A stretch of 64,000 nt of DNA, taken from positions 62,001-126,000 of the forward strand of contig JANWYT010000020.1 in NCBI GenBank assembly GCA_025055175.1. The letters are read 5' to 3'. Of the stretch, positions 17,222-25,476 are shown one piece after another; positions within the stretch are counted from its first letter, which is position 1, and every line of letters begins with the position of its first letter. Below the pieces are notes generated by a model, which worked only from the letters and a program-made list of their open reading frames with translations, was not told the DNA's origin and made no database searches. A program made the translations under genes and the position numbers. Source of the DNA: Anaerolineae bacterium (GTDB taxonomy: Bacteria > Chloroflexota > Anaerolineae > Aggregatilineales > Phototrophicaceae).

Positions 17222-17599
17222 CTATTCTTCAAGGAGGCCCAACTCTTGTAGCGTTTCGATCAAATGCTCGGAGGCGAAGATGTCCTTCGGAATATAGTCA
17301 TCGGCCCCGCTGCGCAGGCCGCTCATGGTGGCTTTGGGATCAGACTTCTCCGTGAGCATGATGACGGGTATATCCTGAGTGGTAGGGTTGCGCTTCAGGC
17401 GGCGGCACACCTGGAAGCCGTCCATCGTCGGCAGCTTCACGTCCAGCACGATCAAGGCGGGAGGATTAGCGATGGCCTCGCGTAGGCCATCTGGCCCATC
17501 ATAGGCCACGCGCACGCGCAGGCCCACGCTCTCCAACGTCTCTTTGATCTGGGCCGCCTGGGTTTTGCTATCTTCCACCAACAAGACTTCTAGCGCCAT
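17222..17599 (-). CDS. single-domain response regulator (PilG/CheY-like)
   Basis: 125-residue receiver with a complete active site: E9/D10, phosphoacceptor D53 in LIVLDVKLPTMDG, switch Thr in IMLTEKSD and the Lys in IPKD. It is the first gene of a minus-strand run leading to the RsbT-like, CheW and receiver-Roadblock genes, and a TATAAT lies 43 bases upstream of the ATG. Its likely role is to take phosphate from an unseen CheA-type kinase and signal to motility or surface machinery. No output domain is fused. Confidence 0.9.
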   Translation of the reverse strand: MALEVLLVEDSKTQAAQIKETLESVGLRVRVAYDGPDGLREAIANPPALIVLDVKLPTMDGFQVCRRLKRNPTTQDIPVIMLTEKSDPKATMSGLRSGADDYIPKDIFASEHLIETLQELGLLEE

Positions 17600-17641
17600 A
17601 GCTTTCTCATTCTCTCGCCATACGGCGGAACTCTGCCCCTA

Positions 17642-17647
17642 ATTATA
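17642..17647 (-). promoter_or_regulatory. -10 element upstream of the chemosensory-like operon
   Basis: The minus strand reads GCTATAATTAGG with a perfect TATAAT at 17647-17642. No good -35 is seen at the usual distance (TTTGCT is too close). The predicted leader before the receiver ATG at 17599 is about 36 bases. Confidence 0.4.
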
Positions 17648-17675
17648 GCAACGAATTCAGCAAAGGATGGCATGG

Positions 17676-18713
17676 TCACAGGTATTTGGCAAGTTCTGCA
17701 GCCACGTCCGCTAAGCCGACGACGCGCTCTACGGCGCCGCGCGCCAACGCTGCTTGGGCCATGCCGAAGACGGTCGATGACGTGGCGTCTTGAGCTAAGG
17801 TGCGCCCACCCACTTGGCGCAGAGCAGCCAACCCCTCTGCGCCGTCGTCGCCCATGCCCGTCAAAATCAGGCCGATGGCGGCGCTGCCGCAGGTCTGGGC
17901 CACCGACTCTAGCAAGCGGTCAATGCTGGGGACGTAGCGCTCGCCAGGTTGGGCGGGTTGTTGGCGCACGACTAGCGCGCTGCCGGCCCGCGCCAGCGTC
18001 AGGTGCTGGCCACCAGCGGCCACGACGACTAGGCCATGTCGCAAAGGCAGGCCGTCTTCCGACAAGACCACCCGCAGCGGGCCAGCCCTGTCCAGCCAGC
18101 GCACTAGACCACCCAGGAATTCATCAGGCATGTGCTGGACGATGGCGATGGGGATAGGGAAGTCGGCGGGCAGGTCGGCCAACAGGCGGTAGATGGCGCT
18201 CGGCCCGCCAGTGCTGGCGCCGATGGCCAAGACCTGTGGACGGGTTACACTAGTCCCGTTGGCTTCTGGACGCAGGCTGCGCTTGGGGCGATAGTCGCGG
18301 CGGGCGATGACGCGCACGCCAGCCATCGCTCTCAGGGTAGTCAGCAGTTCGTGACGTTTGGCGGCGAAGTCGGGGCGCTTCTCGTCGGGCGGCTTCGGCA
18401 CGACAGCCAGCGCGCCGGCTTCTAGGGCGTTCAAGGCCAGGTTGATCTCGCTCTCCAGCGCCCCGCTGACGATGACTACCGGCGTCGGCGTGTGGGCCAT
18501 GATGTGGCGCGTGGCCTCCAGCCCATCTACGACGGGCATGCGCACATCCATCGACACAACTGAGGGGCGCAGTTGTTCCGTAAGGGCGATGACCTCTTCG
18601 CCGTTGCGCGCTTCGCCTACCACCACCAAATCAGGGGCGGATTCGATCAGGCGACGCAAATGGAGGCGTTGCGTGGGGCTGTCTTCGGCGATTAGGACGC
18701 GAATTTCGTCCAT
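17676..18713 (-). CDS. cheB: CheB-type protein-glutamate methylesterase/deamidase
   Basis: 345 residues from the ATG at 18713 (upstream open frame has no start support). An N-terminal receiver (EIRVLIAEDSPTQR; phosphoacceptor Asp in VVSMDVRMPVVDG; Lys in VVPKPPD) is joined by a linker to the methylesterase domain. That domain has the Ser nucleophile in IGASTGGPSA, His in IVQHMP and Asp in LTGMGDDGAEG, so the triad is intact. CheB removes methyl groups from receptor glutamates during adaptation. No CheR or receptor is seen here. It is transcribed toward the receiver operon with 76 bases between them. Confidence 0.95.
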   Translation of the reverse strand: MDEIRVLIAEDSPTQRLHLRRLIESAPDLVVVGEARNGEEVIALTEQLRPSVVSMDVRMPVVDGLEATRHIMAHTPTPVVIVSGALESEINLALNALEAGALAVVPKPPDEKRPDFAAKRHELLTTLRAMAGVRVIARRDYRPKRSLRPEANGTSVTRPQVLAIGASTGGPSAIYRLLADLPADFPIPIAIVQHMPDEFLGGLVRWLDRAGPLRVVLSEDGLPLRHGLVVVAAGGQHLTLARAGSALVVRQQPAQPGERYVPSIDRLLESVAQTCGSAAIGLILTGMGDDGAEGLAALRQVGGRTLAQDATSSTVFGMAQAALARGAVERVVGLADVAAELAKYL

Positions 18714-18795
18714 TGGCTGACGGCTCACTCTTGACGATGACTCAGTTATAGCCCAGCGCCACCATTCGGCATAGGCGAAAAGGGTTGGGGTGTCG

Positions 18796-19122
18796 TTAGG
18801 GCTTGGTCTCATTCGCCCTGATGAAGGCGTCGTAGTCGCTTTGTTCCGCCCACTCTCCGTGCGCAATCTCGCGCTCCACCAGGGCGCGGCTGCGATCGAA
18901 GCGCAGGATGATCTCGCTGGGGAAGGGGCAGCGCGCCCCGCGCGCCAGCTTGCGCACGATGTAGCCGTCCTCTCCGTCGCTGAGCGATAGATCGTTCATC
19001 AGGTCGATGGTCACGCGTACGACTTCGCGGCAGGCTTTGGGGCGCACATAGACGACGTAGTGGCGCTGGTTGGCGGGTTGGCCCACCTTGCCCAAGCTGA
19101 ACAGGCGGCGCAAGAAGTTCAT
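18796..19122 (-). CDS. small protein of unknown function
   Basis: 108 residues, not recognised. It has a basic, hydrophobic start (NFLRRLFSLGK), then a compact mixed region (HYVVYVRPKACREVVRVTIDL, with YIVRKLARGARCPFPSEIIL) that alternates beta-like and charged segments, as in a small alpha/beta domain. No membrane segment is clear. It lies 24 bases downstream of the coiled-coil membrane protein on the same strand and 82 bases before cheB, so it may be in the same transcript. Reading-frame composition matches its neighbours, so it is probably a real gene. Confidence 0.6.
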   Translation of the reverse strand: MNFLRRLFSLGKVGQPANQRHYVVYVRPKACREVVRVTIDLMNDLSLSDGEDGYIVRKLARGARCPFPSEIILRFDRSRALVEREIAHGEWAEQSDYDAFIRANETKP

Positions 19123-19146
19123 GGCATTGTCCTCGTCCCAAATCGA

Positions 19147-19806
19147 TCAAGGCGTGGGCGTGCTGAAGGGAGCGATGAGGGGCGCGCCCTGGGTGGCGGC
19201 CTGCTGCAGAGCGGCTTGGGTGGCCTGGAAGCTGAGCTGAGCCTGGGTAGCATTTTGCTGCAAGGCAGCCTGCGTCTGGGCGAAATCGATGGCCACCTGC
19301 GTCTGTTGCTGAGCATTGAGCGCAGCAGAGGCGGTGCGGGTGGCGGCCACCTGAGCGGCAGATTGGGTGGCCGTCAGGGCCAGGTCGGCGGCTTGGCGCG
19401 CCTGCGCAGTCTGGCTGACCTCCAGCAACTGCAGGGAGGCGGCGCTCTGGGTGCTGGCCTGGTCGAGGGCGCGGGCCGTGCTGGCGGCGCTCTGGATAGC
19501 ACCGAGCAGGCGCTCAGTCTCGCTGGCTTGACGACCTTGCAGGGCGGTGAGAGCCAGCGCCGTCTCTTGCAGGGACTGAGCGCCGTGCGTAGCAGTGGCC
19601 TGTTGAGCTTGAGCAGCGGCTTCCAGCGTGCCACGCTGGCTATTCAGCAGAGCGCGCGTGGCCTCGTGGTTGTAGAGCGTAGGCGCAGCGATGAACATCG
19701 CCAGCGCTCCGCCCATAGCACCCATCAGGGCCATAAACAGGGCCAGCAGCAGGCCATAGCGGTTGACGACGGCCAGAGTGGCCTGATGTTTAACTTTATT
19801 GCCCAT
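19147..19806 (-). CDS. membrane-anchored Ala/Gln-rich coiled-coil protein
   Basis: 219 residues. One transmembrane segment lies at about residues 15-41 (LLLALFMALMGAMGGALAMF). The rest is a long, low-complexity helix rich in Ala, Gln and Thr with repeated AATQ/AQTQAAL units, ending in a short PFSTPTP tail. It should be a single-pass protein with a long coiled coil, perhaps a scaffold or a receptor-like stalk, but it lacks any methyl-accepting signature. GGGAGGAGA precedes the ATG at good distance, and a TATAAT lies at 19860-19855. No function is assigned. Confidence 0.6.
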   Translation of the reverse strand: MGNKVKHQATLAVVNRYGLLLALFMALMGAMGGALAMFIAAPTLYNHEATRALLNSQRGTLEAAAQAQQATATHGAQSLQETALALTALQGRQASETERLLGAIQSAASTARALDQASTQSAASLQLLEVSQTAQARQAADLALTATQSAAQVAATRTASAALNAQQQTQVAIDFAQTQAALQQNATQAQLSFQATQAALQQAATQGAPLIAPFSTPTP

Positions 19807-19835
19807 AGGTTGTCTCCTCCCGAGGTCATTTCAGC

Positions 19836-19864
19836 CTGTCATTCACAGAATCGGATTATACAAT
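19836..19864. promoter_or_regulatory. overlapping divergent promoters for selA and the coiled-coil gene
   Basis: On the plus strand CTGTCA (19836-19841), 17 bases, then TACAAT (19859-19864) points toward selA. On the minus strand a perfect TATAAT (19860-19855) points toward the gene ending at 19147. The two -10 elements overlap in GATTATACAAT, so initiation in one direction should exclude the other. Confidence 0.5.
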
Positions 19865-19908
19865 ACGACCCTGAAACATCCTGCCCAGTGGAGAAGAGAT
19901 GAGAGTCT

Positions 19909-21279
19909 ATGGCATCCTTGCGCGATTTGCCCTCGGTGGACAAGCTGCTGCAAGCCGCGCCGCTGCAAGCCTGGCAGGCGGCTTATGGGCGCGCTGGCGT
20001 GCTAGAGACGGCTCGCGCGGTGCTAGACGCGCTGCGCGCTGAATTGCGCCATAACGGCACACATCCTCTACCAGTACCAGCGCTTGACGAGCTTGTGGCC
20101 CGCGTAGGCGCGGCGCTTGAGGCGCGCTTTCGGCCTTCGCTGCGCCCCGTCATCAACGCGACGGGCGTCATCATCCACACCAATCTGGGCCGCGCGCCTT
20201 TGTCGCTGGCGGCTCAGCAGGCCATCGTCGCCATCGGCGGCCAGTATAGCACGCTGGAATTCGACCTGGAGGACGGCAAGCGCGGCTCGCGCTACGCCCA
20301 CGCCGAAGCCGCCCTGTGTGAACTCACGGGAGCAGAAGCCGCCCTGGTCGTCAACAACGCTGCCGCTGCCCTCGTCCTCGTCCTCAGCGCTCTGGCCCAG
20401 GGCAGGCAAGTTATCTTGTCGCGCGGCCATTTGGTCGAGATTGGCGGCGCGTTCCGCGTCCCAGAGATTATGGCTCAGAGCGGCGCGCTGTTGGTGGAGG
20501 TCGGCACGACCAATCGCACCCGTATCGGCGATTACGCCGCGGCCATCAGCCCACAGACGGCTATGCTCATGCACGTCCACAGCTCCAACTTCAGGATGAT
20601 CGGCTTCACAGAAGAAGCGCCGTTGGGTGAGATGGCGGCGCTGGCCCACGAGCGCGGCTTGATCTGCGTCCAGGATTTGGGCAGCGGCGCGCTGCTAGAC
20701 ACCGCTCAATTCGGCCTGTCGCATGAACCTACCGTGCAAGAGAGCGTGCAAGCCGGCGTCGATCTGGTGGTCTTCAGCGGCGACAAGCTGCTGGGCGGCC
20801 CACAAGGCGGGATCATCGTCGGACGGCGCGAGCTAGTGGCCCAGCTCAAGAAGCACCCGCTGGCGCGCGCGCTGCGCGTCGATAAGCTGGGCTACGCGGC
20901 GCTGGCAGCCACGCTAGATCACTACCGCTGTGGGCAAGCGCTCGCGCAGGTGCCGGTGTGGCGTATGCTCAGCCGATCGCTGGACGAGTTGTTACAAGCC
21001 GCGCGGCGCTGGGCCGATGCCTGGGGTGGGATCATCCTGCCTGGCCAATCCACCATTGGCGGCGGCAGCCTGCCTGGCGAGACGCTGCCCACCACCCTGG
21101 CAGCGCTGCACGTCCCCAAACCTGACGCCTTCTTGGCGCGCTTGCGACAGCACGAGCCGCCCATCATCGCGCGCATTCAAGATGAGCGCGTCCTGTTCGA
21201 CCCGCGCACCGTGTTGGATGGCCAAGAAGACGGCCTAATCGAGGGTGTAAAGCTGGCTCTGGAGCGGGAGAGGGCATGA
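19909..21279 (+). CDS. selA: L-seryl-tRNA(Sec) selenium transferase
   Basis: 456 residues, full length. The SelA family is clear: N-terminal LPSVDKLLQAAPL, then RPVINATGVIIHTNLGRAPL, the TGAEAALVVNNAAAALVL block and the PLP lysine K293 in FSGDKLLGGPQGG. SelA converts Ser-tRNA(Sec) to Sec-tRNA(Sec) with selenophosphate, giving the 21st amino acid. GAGATGAGAG precedes the ATG. In most genomes selB follows; here the next gene, started by an ATGA overlap, is a glycosyltransferase. No selB, selD or tRNA(Sec) gene was seen in the window, so these must be elsewhere if the pathway works. Confidence 0.96.
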   Translation: MASLRDLPSVDKLLQAAPLQAWQAAYGRAGVLETARAVLDALRAELRHNGTHPLPVPALDELVARVGAALEARFRPSLRPVINATGVIIHTNLGRAPLSLAAQQAIVAIGGQYSTLEFDLEDGKRGSRYAHAEAALCELTGAEAALVVNNAAAALVLVLSALAQGRQVILSRGHLVEIGGAFRVPEIMAQSGALLVEVGTTNRTRIGDYAAAISPQTAMLMHVHSSNFRMIGFTEEAPLGEMAALAHERGLICVQDLGSGALLDTAQFGLSHEPTVQESVQAGVDLVVFSGDKLLGGPQGGIIVGRRELVAQLKKHPLARALRVDKLGYAALAATLDHYRCGQALAQVPVWRMLSRSLDELLQAARRWADAWGGIILPGQSTIGGGSLPGETLPTTLAALHVPKPDAFLARLRQHEPPIIARIQDERVLFDPRTVLDGQEDGLIEGVKLALERERA

Positions 21280-23165
21280 CGCGCACGATCCTCCCGTCGC
21301 GCGGGTGGCTGGCAGCTTACCTGCTGGTGCTGGCCCTAGTGGGCGCGCTCTACGTCCCTACCTACCGCTACAGCTTCCCCTACATCGACCACACAGACGA
21401 ACCACAAATGAATCTGGGCGCGCGCTGGTGGATCGAGCATGATTCGGCCAAAGGCATGCTCTTCCACGCCTATCCGCCGGCAACGATTGCCCTCAACTTC
21501 GTGGCCCTCAAATTTTTGCCTCATGACCACCCCAACGACGTACTGCTGCCGCTGCGCCTACTGACGATCTTCTTTGGGCTGGGGGTGGTGAGCCTGGTCA
21601 TGCTGTTGGCCCGCGAGGTTGTAGGCGATTGGGGTGGCTTGGCTGCTGGCGTGTTGTGGGGCTTCCTGCCAGATAACGTGGCTCGCGCGGCTCCGGTCAT
21701 CGCCAACACCTATCTGACTTTCTTCACGTTGCTGGCGCTGTGGCTGGCCCTGGTGGCTCGGCGCCGCCCTGGCGATGGTTGGCGCACAGCGGCGCACTAC
21801 GCTCTGATGGTAGCCATCACCTTCAAGACGCAGGCCATCTTCGTCTTCCCCGCGCTGCTGAGCATTGGCCTGCTGGATTGGCAAGCCAAAGAGAAGCGCC
21901 CCGCGCTGCTGCGCTGGCTATACGCTATGTTCTGGCGCTGGCTCTTGTTCATGATCTGGCTCTTGGTGTTCTACCCCACGCTGCAAGCCAACGACATTCC
22001 ACACTGGGCCGCACCTATCGGCCAATTGGGCCTGCCTACGCCGCAGCTGCTGCTAGACAACTTCGCTGCCGCTACCGACGACTGGGCTAGCCCGCTCAAC
22101 TGGCTGCTGACGCTGGGGCCGCTGCTGGGCCTGTTGGTTGCGCCGCTGCGCTGGCGGATCGCCACGCTGCCTGTGCTGGCTCTGATGGCTTCCGTGCTGG
22201 CCTGGTGGATAGGAGTGAGCTTCTTCGGGCAGCAAGACGCGCGTCAGTTCATCACCATGAATGCCATGCTGGCCGTCCTGCGCGGAGCTTCGCTGGGCCT
22301 GGCCATCCACCTGGTCATTGGACTGCTGGATAACTTCTCGCCGCGTTTGCAGCGCTGGGCTGTGCCGATCAGCGGCGCGCTCATGCTGGTCTTCCTTTTG
22401 AAGCTCATGCAGCCCTTCGTCGTTGAATCACAGCGTATCTCTTACGACATGTCGCGCCGCGATCATCGCGCCGACCTGGCCGAATATGCCGCTGCCAGCC
22501 TAGAGTCGGGCGGCTACGTAGGCAACTGGAACTACCACAAGGTCTTCAACCCAGACTGGGGTGGTTACCGAGGTCAGACCATCTTTCGCTTGGTGGAGCA
22601 AGCAGAGTACGAGTCGCGCGACGTGGACGAGTGGCGCGCCCAGGGCGCGAGCTTCGCCCTCATCCCCTACGTGAGTCGCCGAGATTACGCCACTTCGCGC
22701 GATGCTGCTCAGACCGTCCTGCTCAAGCAGTTTCCCCCGCGCGAGGATCGGCGCGGGCCGACGACCAGCGTCGTCTGGTTATGGCCCATGCAGCCCCTGG
22801 CCGATCAGATCAGCCTGGGCGGTGTGACGTTGCTAGGCTATCGCCTGGAAGACGCCGATGAACTGCGCCTGCGCCTGTTTTGGCGTAGCGAGCAGCCCAC
22901 TGCTGTGCCGCACACGCTCTTTCTGCACCTGCTGGACGCTGAAGGGAACATCGTCGCTCAGCACGACGGCCCGCCGACTCTGCCTGGTCGTCCCACGACG
23001 ACTTGGGATGATCCTGACGAGATCATCATGAGCCATGTCCTGGCGCTGAGCTTGCCGCAGAGCAGAGCGCGCCTCGTCGCTGGCTTCTACGATCCGCAGA
23101 GCGGGGCGCGCTTACGCGCCGTCGACGGAACGGATTCGTGGGAAGTGTTGCGCTGGACGCCTTGA
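21276..23165 (+). CDS. GT39-like polytopic glycosyltransferase with C-terminal accessory domain
   Basis: 629 residues. About ten transmembrane segments follow a first outer loop with the acidic motif YIDHTDEPQMN, typical of GT-C enzymes. The soluble C-terminal 130 residues (from about ISLGGVTLLGYRLE through LFLHLLDAEGNIVAQHDG to the end) make a beta-rich domain also found, with clear similarity, at the end of the protein encoded at 32851-34761 (GQIRLIGYDLEG, LHLNPLSGRDILAQADG) and more distantly at 25473-27920. It should use a lipid-linked sugar on the outer face of the membrane. It is translationally coupled to selA by ATGA, which seems to be a chance operon fusion. Confidence 0.75.
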   Translation: MTRTILPSRGWLAAYLLVLALVGALYVPTYRYSFPYIDHTDEPQMNLGARWWIEHDSAKGMLFHAYPPATIALNFVALKFLPHDHPNDVLLPLRLLTIFFGLGVVSLVMLLAREVVGDWGGLAAGVLWGFLPDNVARAAPVIANTYLTFFTLLALWLALVARRRPGDGWRTAAHYALMVAITFKTQAIFVFPALLSIGLLDWQAKEKRPALLRWLYAMFWRWLLFMIWLLVFYPTLQANDIPHWAAPIGQLGLPTPQLLLDNFAAATDDWASPLNWLLTLGPLLGLLVAPLRWRIATLPVLALMASVLAWWIGVSFFGQQDARQFITMNAMLAVLRGASLGLAIHLVIGLLDNFSPRLQRWAVPISGALMLVFLLKLMQPFVVESQRISYDMSRRDHRADLAEYAAASLESGGYVGNWNYHKVFNPDWGGYRGQTIFRLVEQAEYESRDVDEWRAQGASFALIPYVSRRDYATSRDAAQTVLLKQFPPREDRRGPTTSVVWLWPMQPLADQISLGGVTLLGYRLEDADELRLRLFWRSEQPTAVPHTLFLHLLDAEGNIVAQHDGPPTLPGRPTTTWDDPDEIIMSHVLALSLPQSRARLVAGFYDPQSGARLRAVDGTDSWEVLRWTP

Positions 23166-23193
23166 GTTGCCTTTGTCTGAGAGAGAAGAGCGT

Positions 23194-25476
23194 TTGACGA
23201 CGAATCAATATCGCTTGGTTTTGGCCTGTGCCGTGCTGCTGCACTGGATCGTAGTCGCTGCCTTTGTGCTGGAGGTCATCCCGCAAGATTACAACCGCGA
23301 CGGGCAGTTTTGGCTGCACCAGGGCGGGGATGAGATCGGCTATCATAACTTCGCCCAAGACTTTTACTACGGCAAGTTTTATCCAAACAAGTATCCACTC
23401 GGCTTCCCGTTGCTTCTGCTGCCCTTCTTGTGGCTGGGCGTGCTGCGCTACGATGACCTTGTGCCGCTAGTCTCGGCCTTTTGGTCGCTGGCCATGTTCC
23501 CGTTGGGCCTATGGCTGACGGGCTGGCTGGGCCAGCGCTGGTTAGGACGCGGCAGAGCCGCTTTGGCGCTGATCCTGCTGGCCCTGCTGCCGCTGTTCGT
23601 TTACGCGGGCTTAGCCGTGTTCAACCCCACGCTGGCAGAGCTGTCGGCAGTCAAGCTCACTTGGGCGCAAATGTACGCCGACGGGCCGGCGGCCCTGTTT
23701 ACGCTACTGGCTTTGGCGGCCTTCTGGCGCGCCTACGAGGCCAATTGGCATTGGGGCTGGCTAGGCCTGAGCGGGGCATTGTGCGGCGCGCTTGTGCTGA
23801 TCCGCTTCAGCGCCATCATCACCCCCGCTGGCTTGGCCCTCATCCTGCTGTGGCAGCGCCAACCGCTGCGCTTGCTGGCTTTTGGCCTGCCTACCCTGCT
23901 CATGTTCATCCCGCAGATGGCCTACAACGCTGCCACTTTCGGCAGCCCGCTGGTGACGGGCTACACAGTCCTGGATAACTTACCGCCTCATGGCCTCTTC
24001 CACATCCTCTACCTCAGCGAAGCTGTGGCTCGGCTGGTAGATCGCGCGCCGCTGCTTCTGCTCCTGGGCTTATCTCTCAGCAGCGGCGCGTTGACCCTGG
24101 GGCTGCGCGGTCTGTGGCGCAAAGAGCGGCTAGGGGCAGTGCTTATCGGGCTGTGGCTGTTGGGGTATGCAAGCTTTTATGCGACTTATTATTACAGCTG
24201 GAGCGGGGGTCTAGTCCGCTTTCTCGTGCCGGCCATGCCTGCCCTGGCTCTGTTGCTGGCAGCAGTGGGGCAGGTGCGCATCGGGCGCAACTTATCCGCG
24301 CTGATGGTTGTGTTTGGGTTGATAGGCGCAACTCATGCGCAGATGAACGTATCAGACGACTTACCACCGTGTGAAAAGCGCCCCGCCAGCCTGGATTACC
24401 CGCGCGCAGCGCTGGGCATGTGCGTGGAGTTGGTGGCGATAGAGCCTCAAGCAGGCGCGCTGGCTTTTGCCGCGCTGGCGGTTGGCGATGACGGCACGCT
24501 TTATGCGGCGCGACCTCTGGCGGGACAGGTGTGGGCCTTGACCCCTGGAGACGATGGGCTGCCTGCCAACCCAACTTTGCTCATCAACGACCTAACCTTG
24601 CCCAACGCGCTGACTTTCGTCGATGGCGCGCTGTATGTAGTAGCGAGCGATTCGCTGTGGCGCTGGCGCGCGGGCGAACTCACGCGCTTGGTTGATGATC
24701 TGCCCAGCGGCCCCGGCTTTTGGACGGGCGGGCTGGCCAGCGATGGACGGCGCTTGTTCGTCGGCATAGGTGCGCCTTGTGATTCCTGCCCGTTTGATAG
24801 ACAGACGCGCGGCGTCGTCCTGAGCTACGACATGGAAGGACGAGACAAGCAGCTCGTGGCGCGCGGCTTGCGCCACCCGCAGGCTCTGGCCATCCATCAG
24901 GGTGCGTTGTGGATCGGCGATTCAGCGCGCCAAGGGCTACGCAGACAGGTAGGCTTAGACGAGCTGAACCGTCTGCTCTTGTCGTCGTTGGGCCAGGTGG
25001 CTGATTTTGGCTTCCCCCGCTGCTTAGCCGATGGGCGCGCCGATGGCGACTCTCAGGCTGATTGCGAAGCCACTCTGCCTCCCGCCTATCGCCTGGCGAC
25101 GCACAGCCAGCCTCTGGCCATGACGACCTATCGCGGCGAAGCCTTCCCTACCATGCAAGGCGACTTGCTGCTCGTCTTGGGTGGAGACTTAGCTCGCCCT
25201 AACCCCAACGGCTATCAGCTGGTGCGCATTGAAGAGCGATCCGACTCGGTCGTCTTCCACAGCCTCATTCCCTTCGATGGTGCGATCACAGGCTGGCCGC
25301 CGCCAGTGACTTACAATCCTGAGACGGGCTACTTCGACTACTGGGCCAACTATCTCAGTACTCAGCGAGCTGGCTTCTATCCGCACAGCCCCCTGGGCGT
25401 GGCTGTCAGCCCACAAGGCTGGATTTACGTCAGCAGCAGCAACGGAGTCCTGTTGGCCCTGCGGCCCATCGACTAG
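23194..25476 (+). CDS. polytopic GT-C-like membrane protein fused to a glucose/sorbosone-dehydrogenase-like propeller
   Basis: 760 residues from the TTG at 23194, chosen because GAGAGAAGAG precedes it; a TTG at 23167 has no such signal. Residues about 1-395 are membrane with around ten segments and a first loop with the acidic GDEIGYHNFAQDFYYGKFYP, as in GT-C enzymes. From about residue 420 a soluble domain begins: ALAVGDDGTLYAARPLAGQV, LTLPNALTFVDGALYVV, GLRHPQALAIHQGALWIGD and SPLGVAVSPQGWIYVSSSNG. This is a YVTN/GSDH-type six-bladed propeller. Two CxxC-like cysteine pairs (APCDSCPF) occur in it. The fusion is unusual; the propeller may bind glycans. Its TAG stop shares a CTAG with the opposing gene. 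Confidence 0.7.
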   Translation: MTTNQYRLVLACAVLLHWIVVAAFVLEVIPQDYNRDGQFWLHQGGDEIGYHNFAQDFYYGKFYPNKYPLGFPLLLLPFLWLGVLRYDDLVPLVSAFWSLAMFPLGLWLTGWLGQRWLGRGRAALALILLALLPLFVYAGLAVFNPTLAELSAVKLTWAQMYADGPAALFTLLALAAFWRAYEANWHWGWLGLSGALCGALVLIRFSAIITPAGLALILLWQRQPLRLLAFGLPTLLMFIPQMAYNAATFGSPLVTGYTVLDNLPPHGLFHILYLSEAVARLVDRAPLLLLLGLSLSSGALTLGLRGLWRKERLGAVLIGLWLLGYASFYATYYYSWSGGLVRFLVPAMPALALLLAAVGQVRIGRNLSALMVVFGLIGATHAQMNVSDDLPPCEKRPASLDYPRAALGMCVELVAIEPQAGALAFAALAVGDDGTLYAARPLAGQVWALTPGDDGLPANPTLLINDLTLPNALTFVDGALYVVASDSLWRWRAGELTRLVDDLPSGPGFWTGGLASDGRRLFVGIGAPCDSCPFDRQTRGVVLSYDMEGRDKQLVARGLRHPQALAIHQGALWIGDSARQGLRRQVGLDELNRLLLSSLGQVADFGFPRCLADGRADGDSQADCEATLPPAYRLATHSQPLAMTTYRGEAFPTMQGDLLLVLGGDLARPNPNGYQLVRIEERSDSVVFHSLIPFDGAITGWPPPVTYNPETGYFDYWANYLSTQRAGFYPHSPLGVAVSPQGWIYVSSSNGVLLALRPID

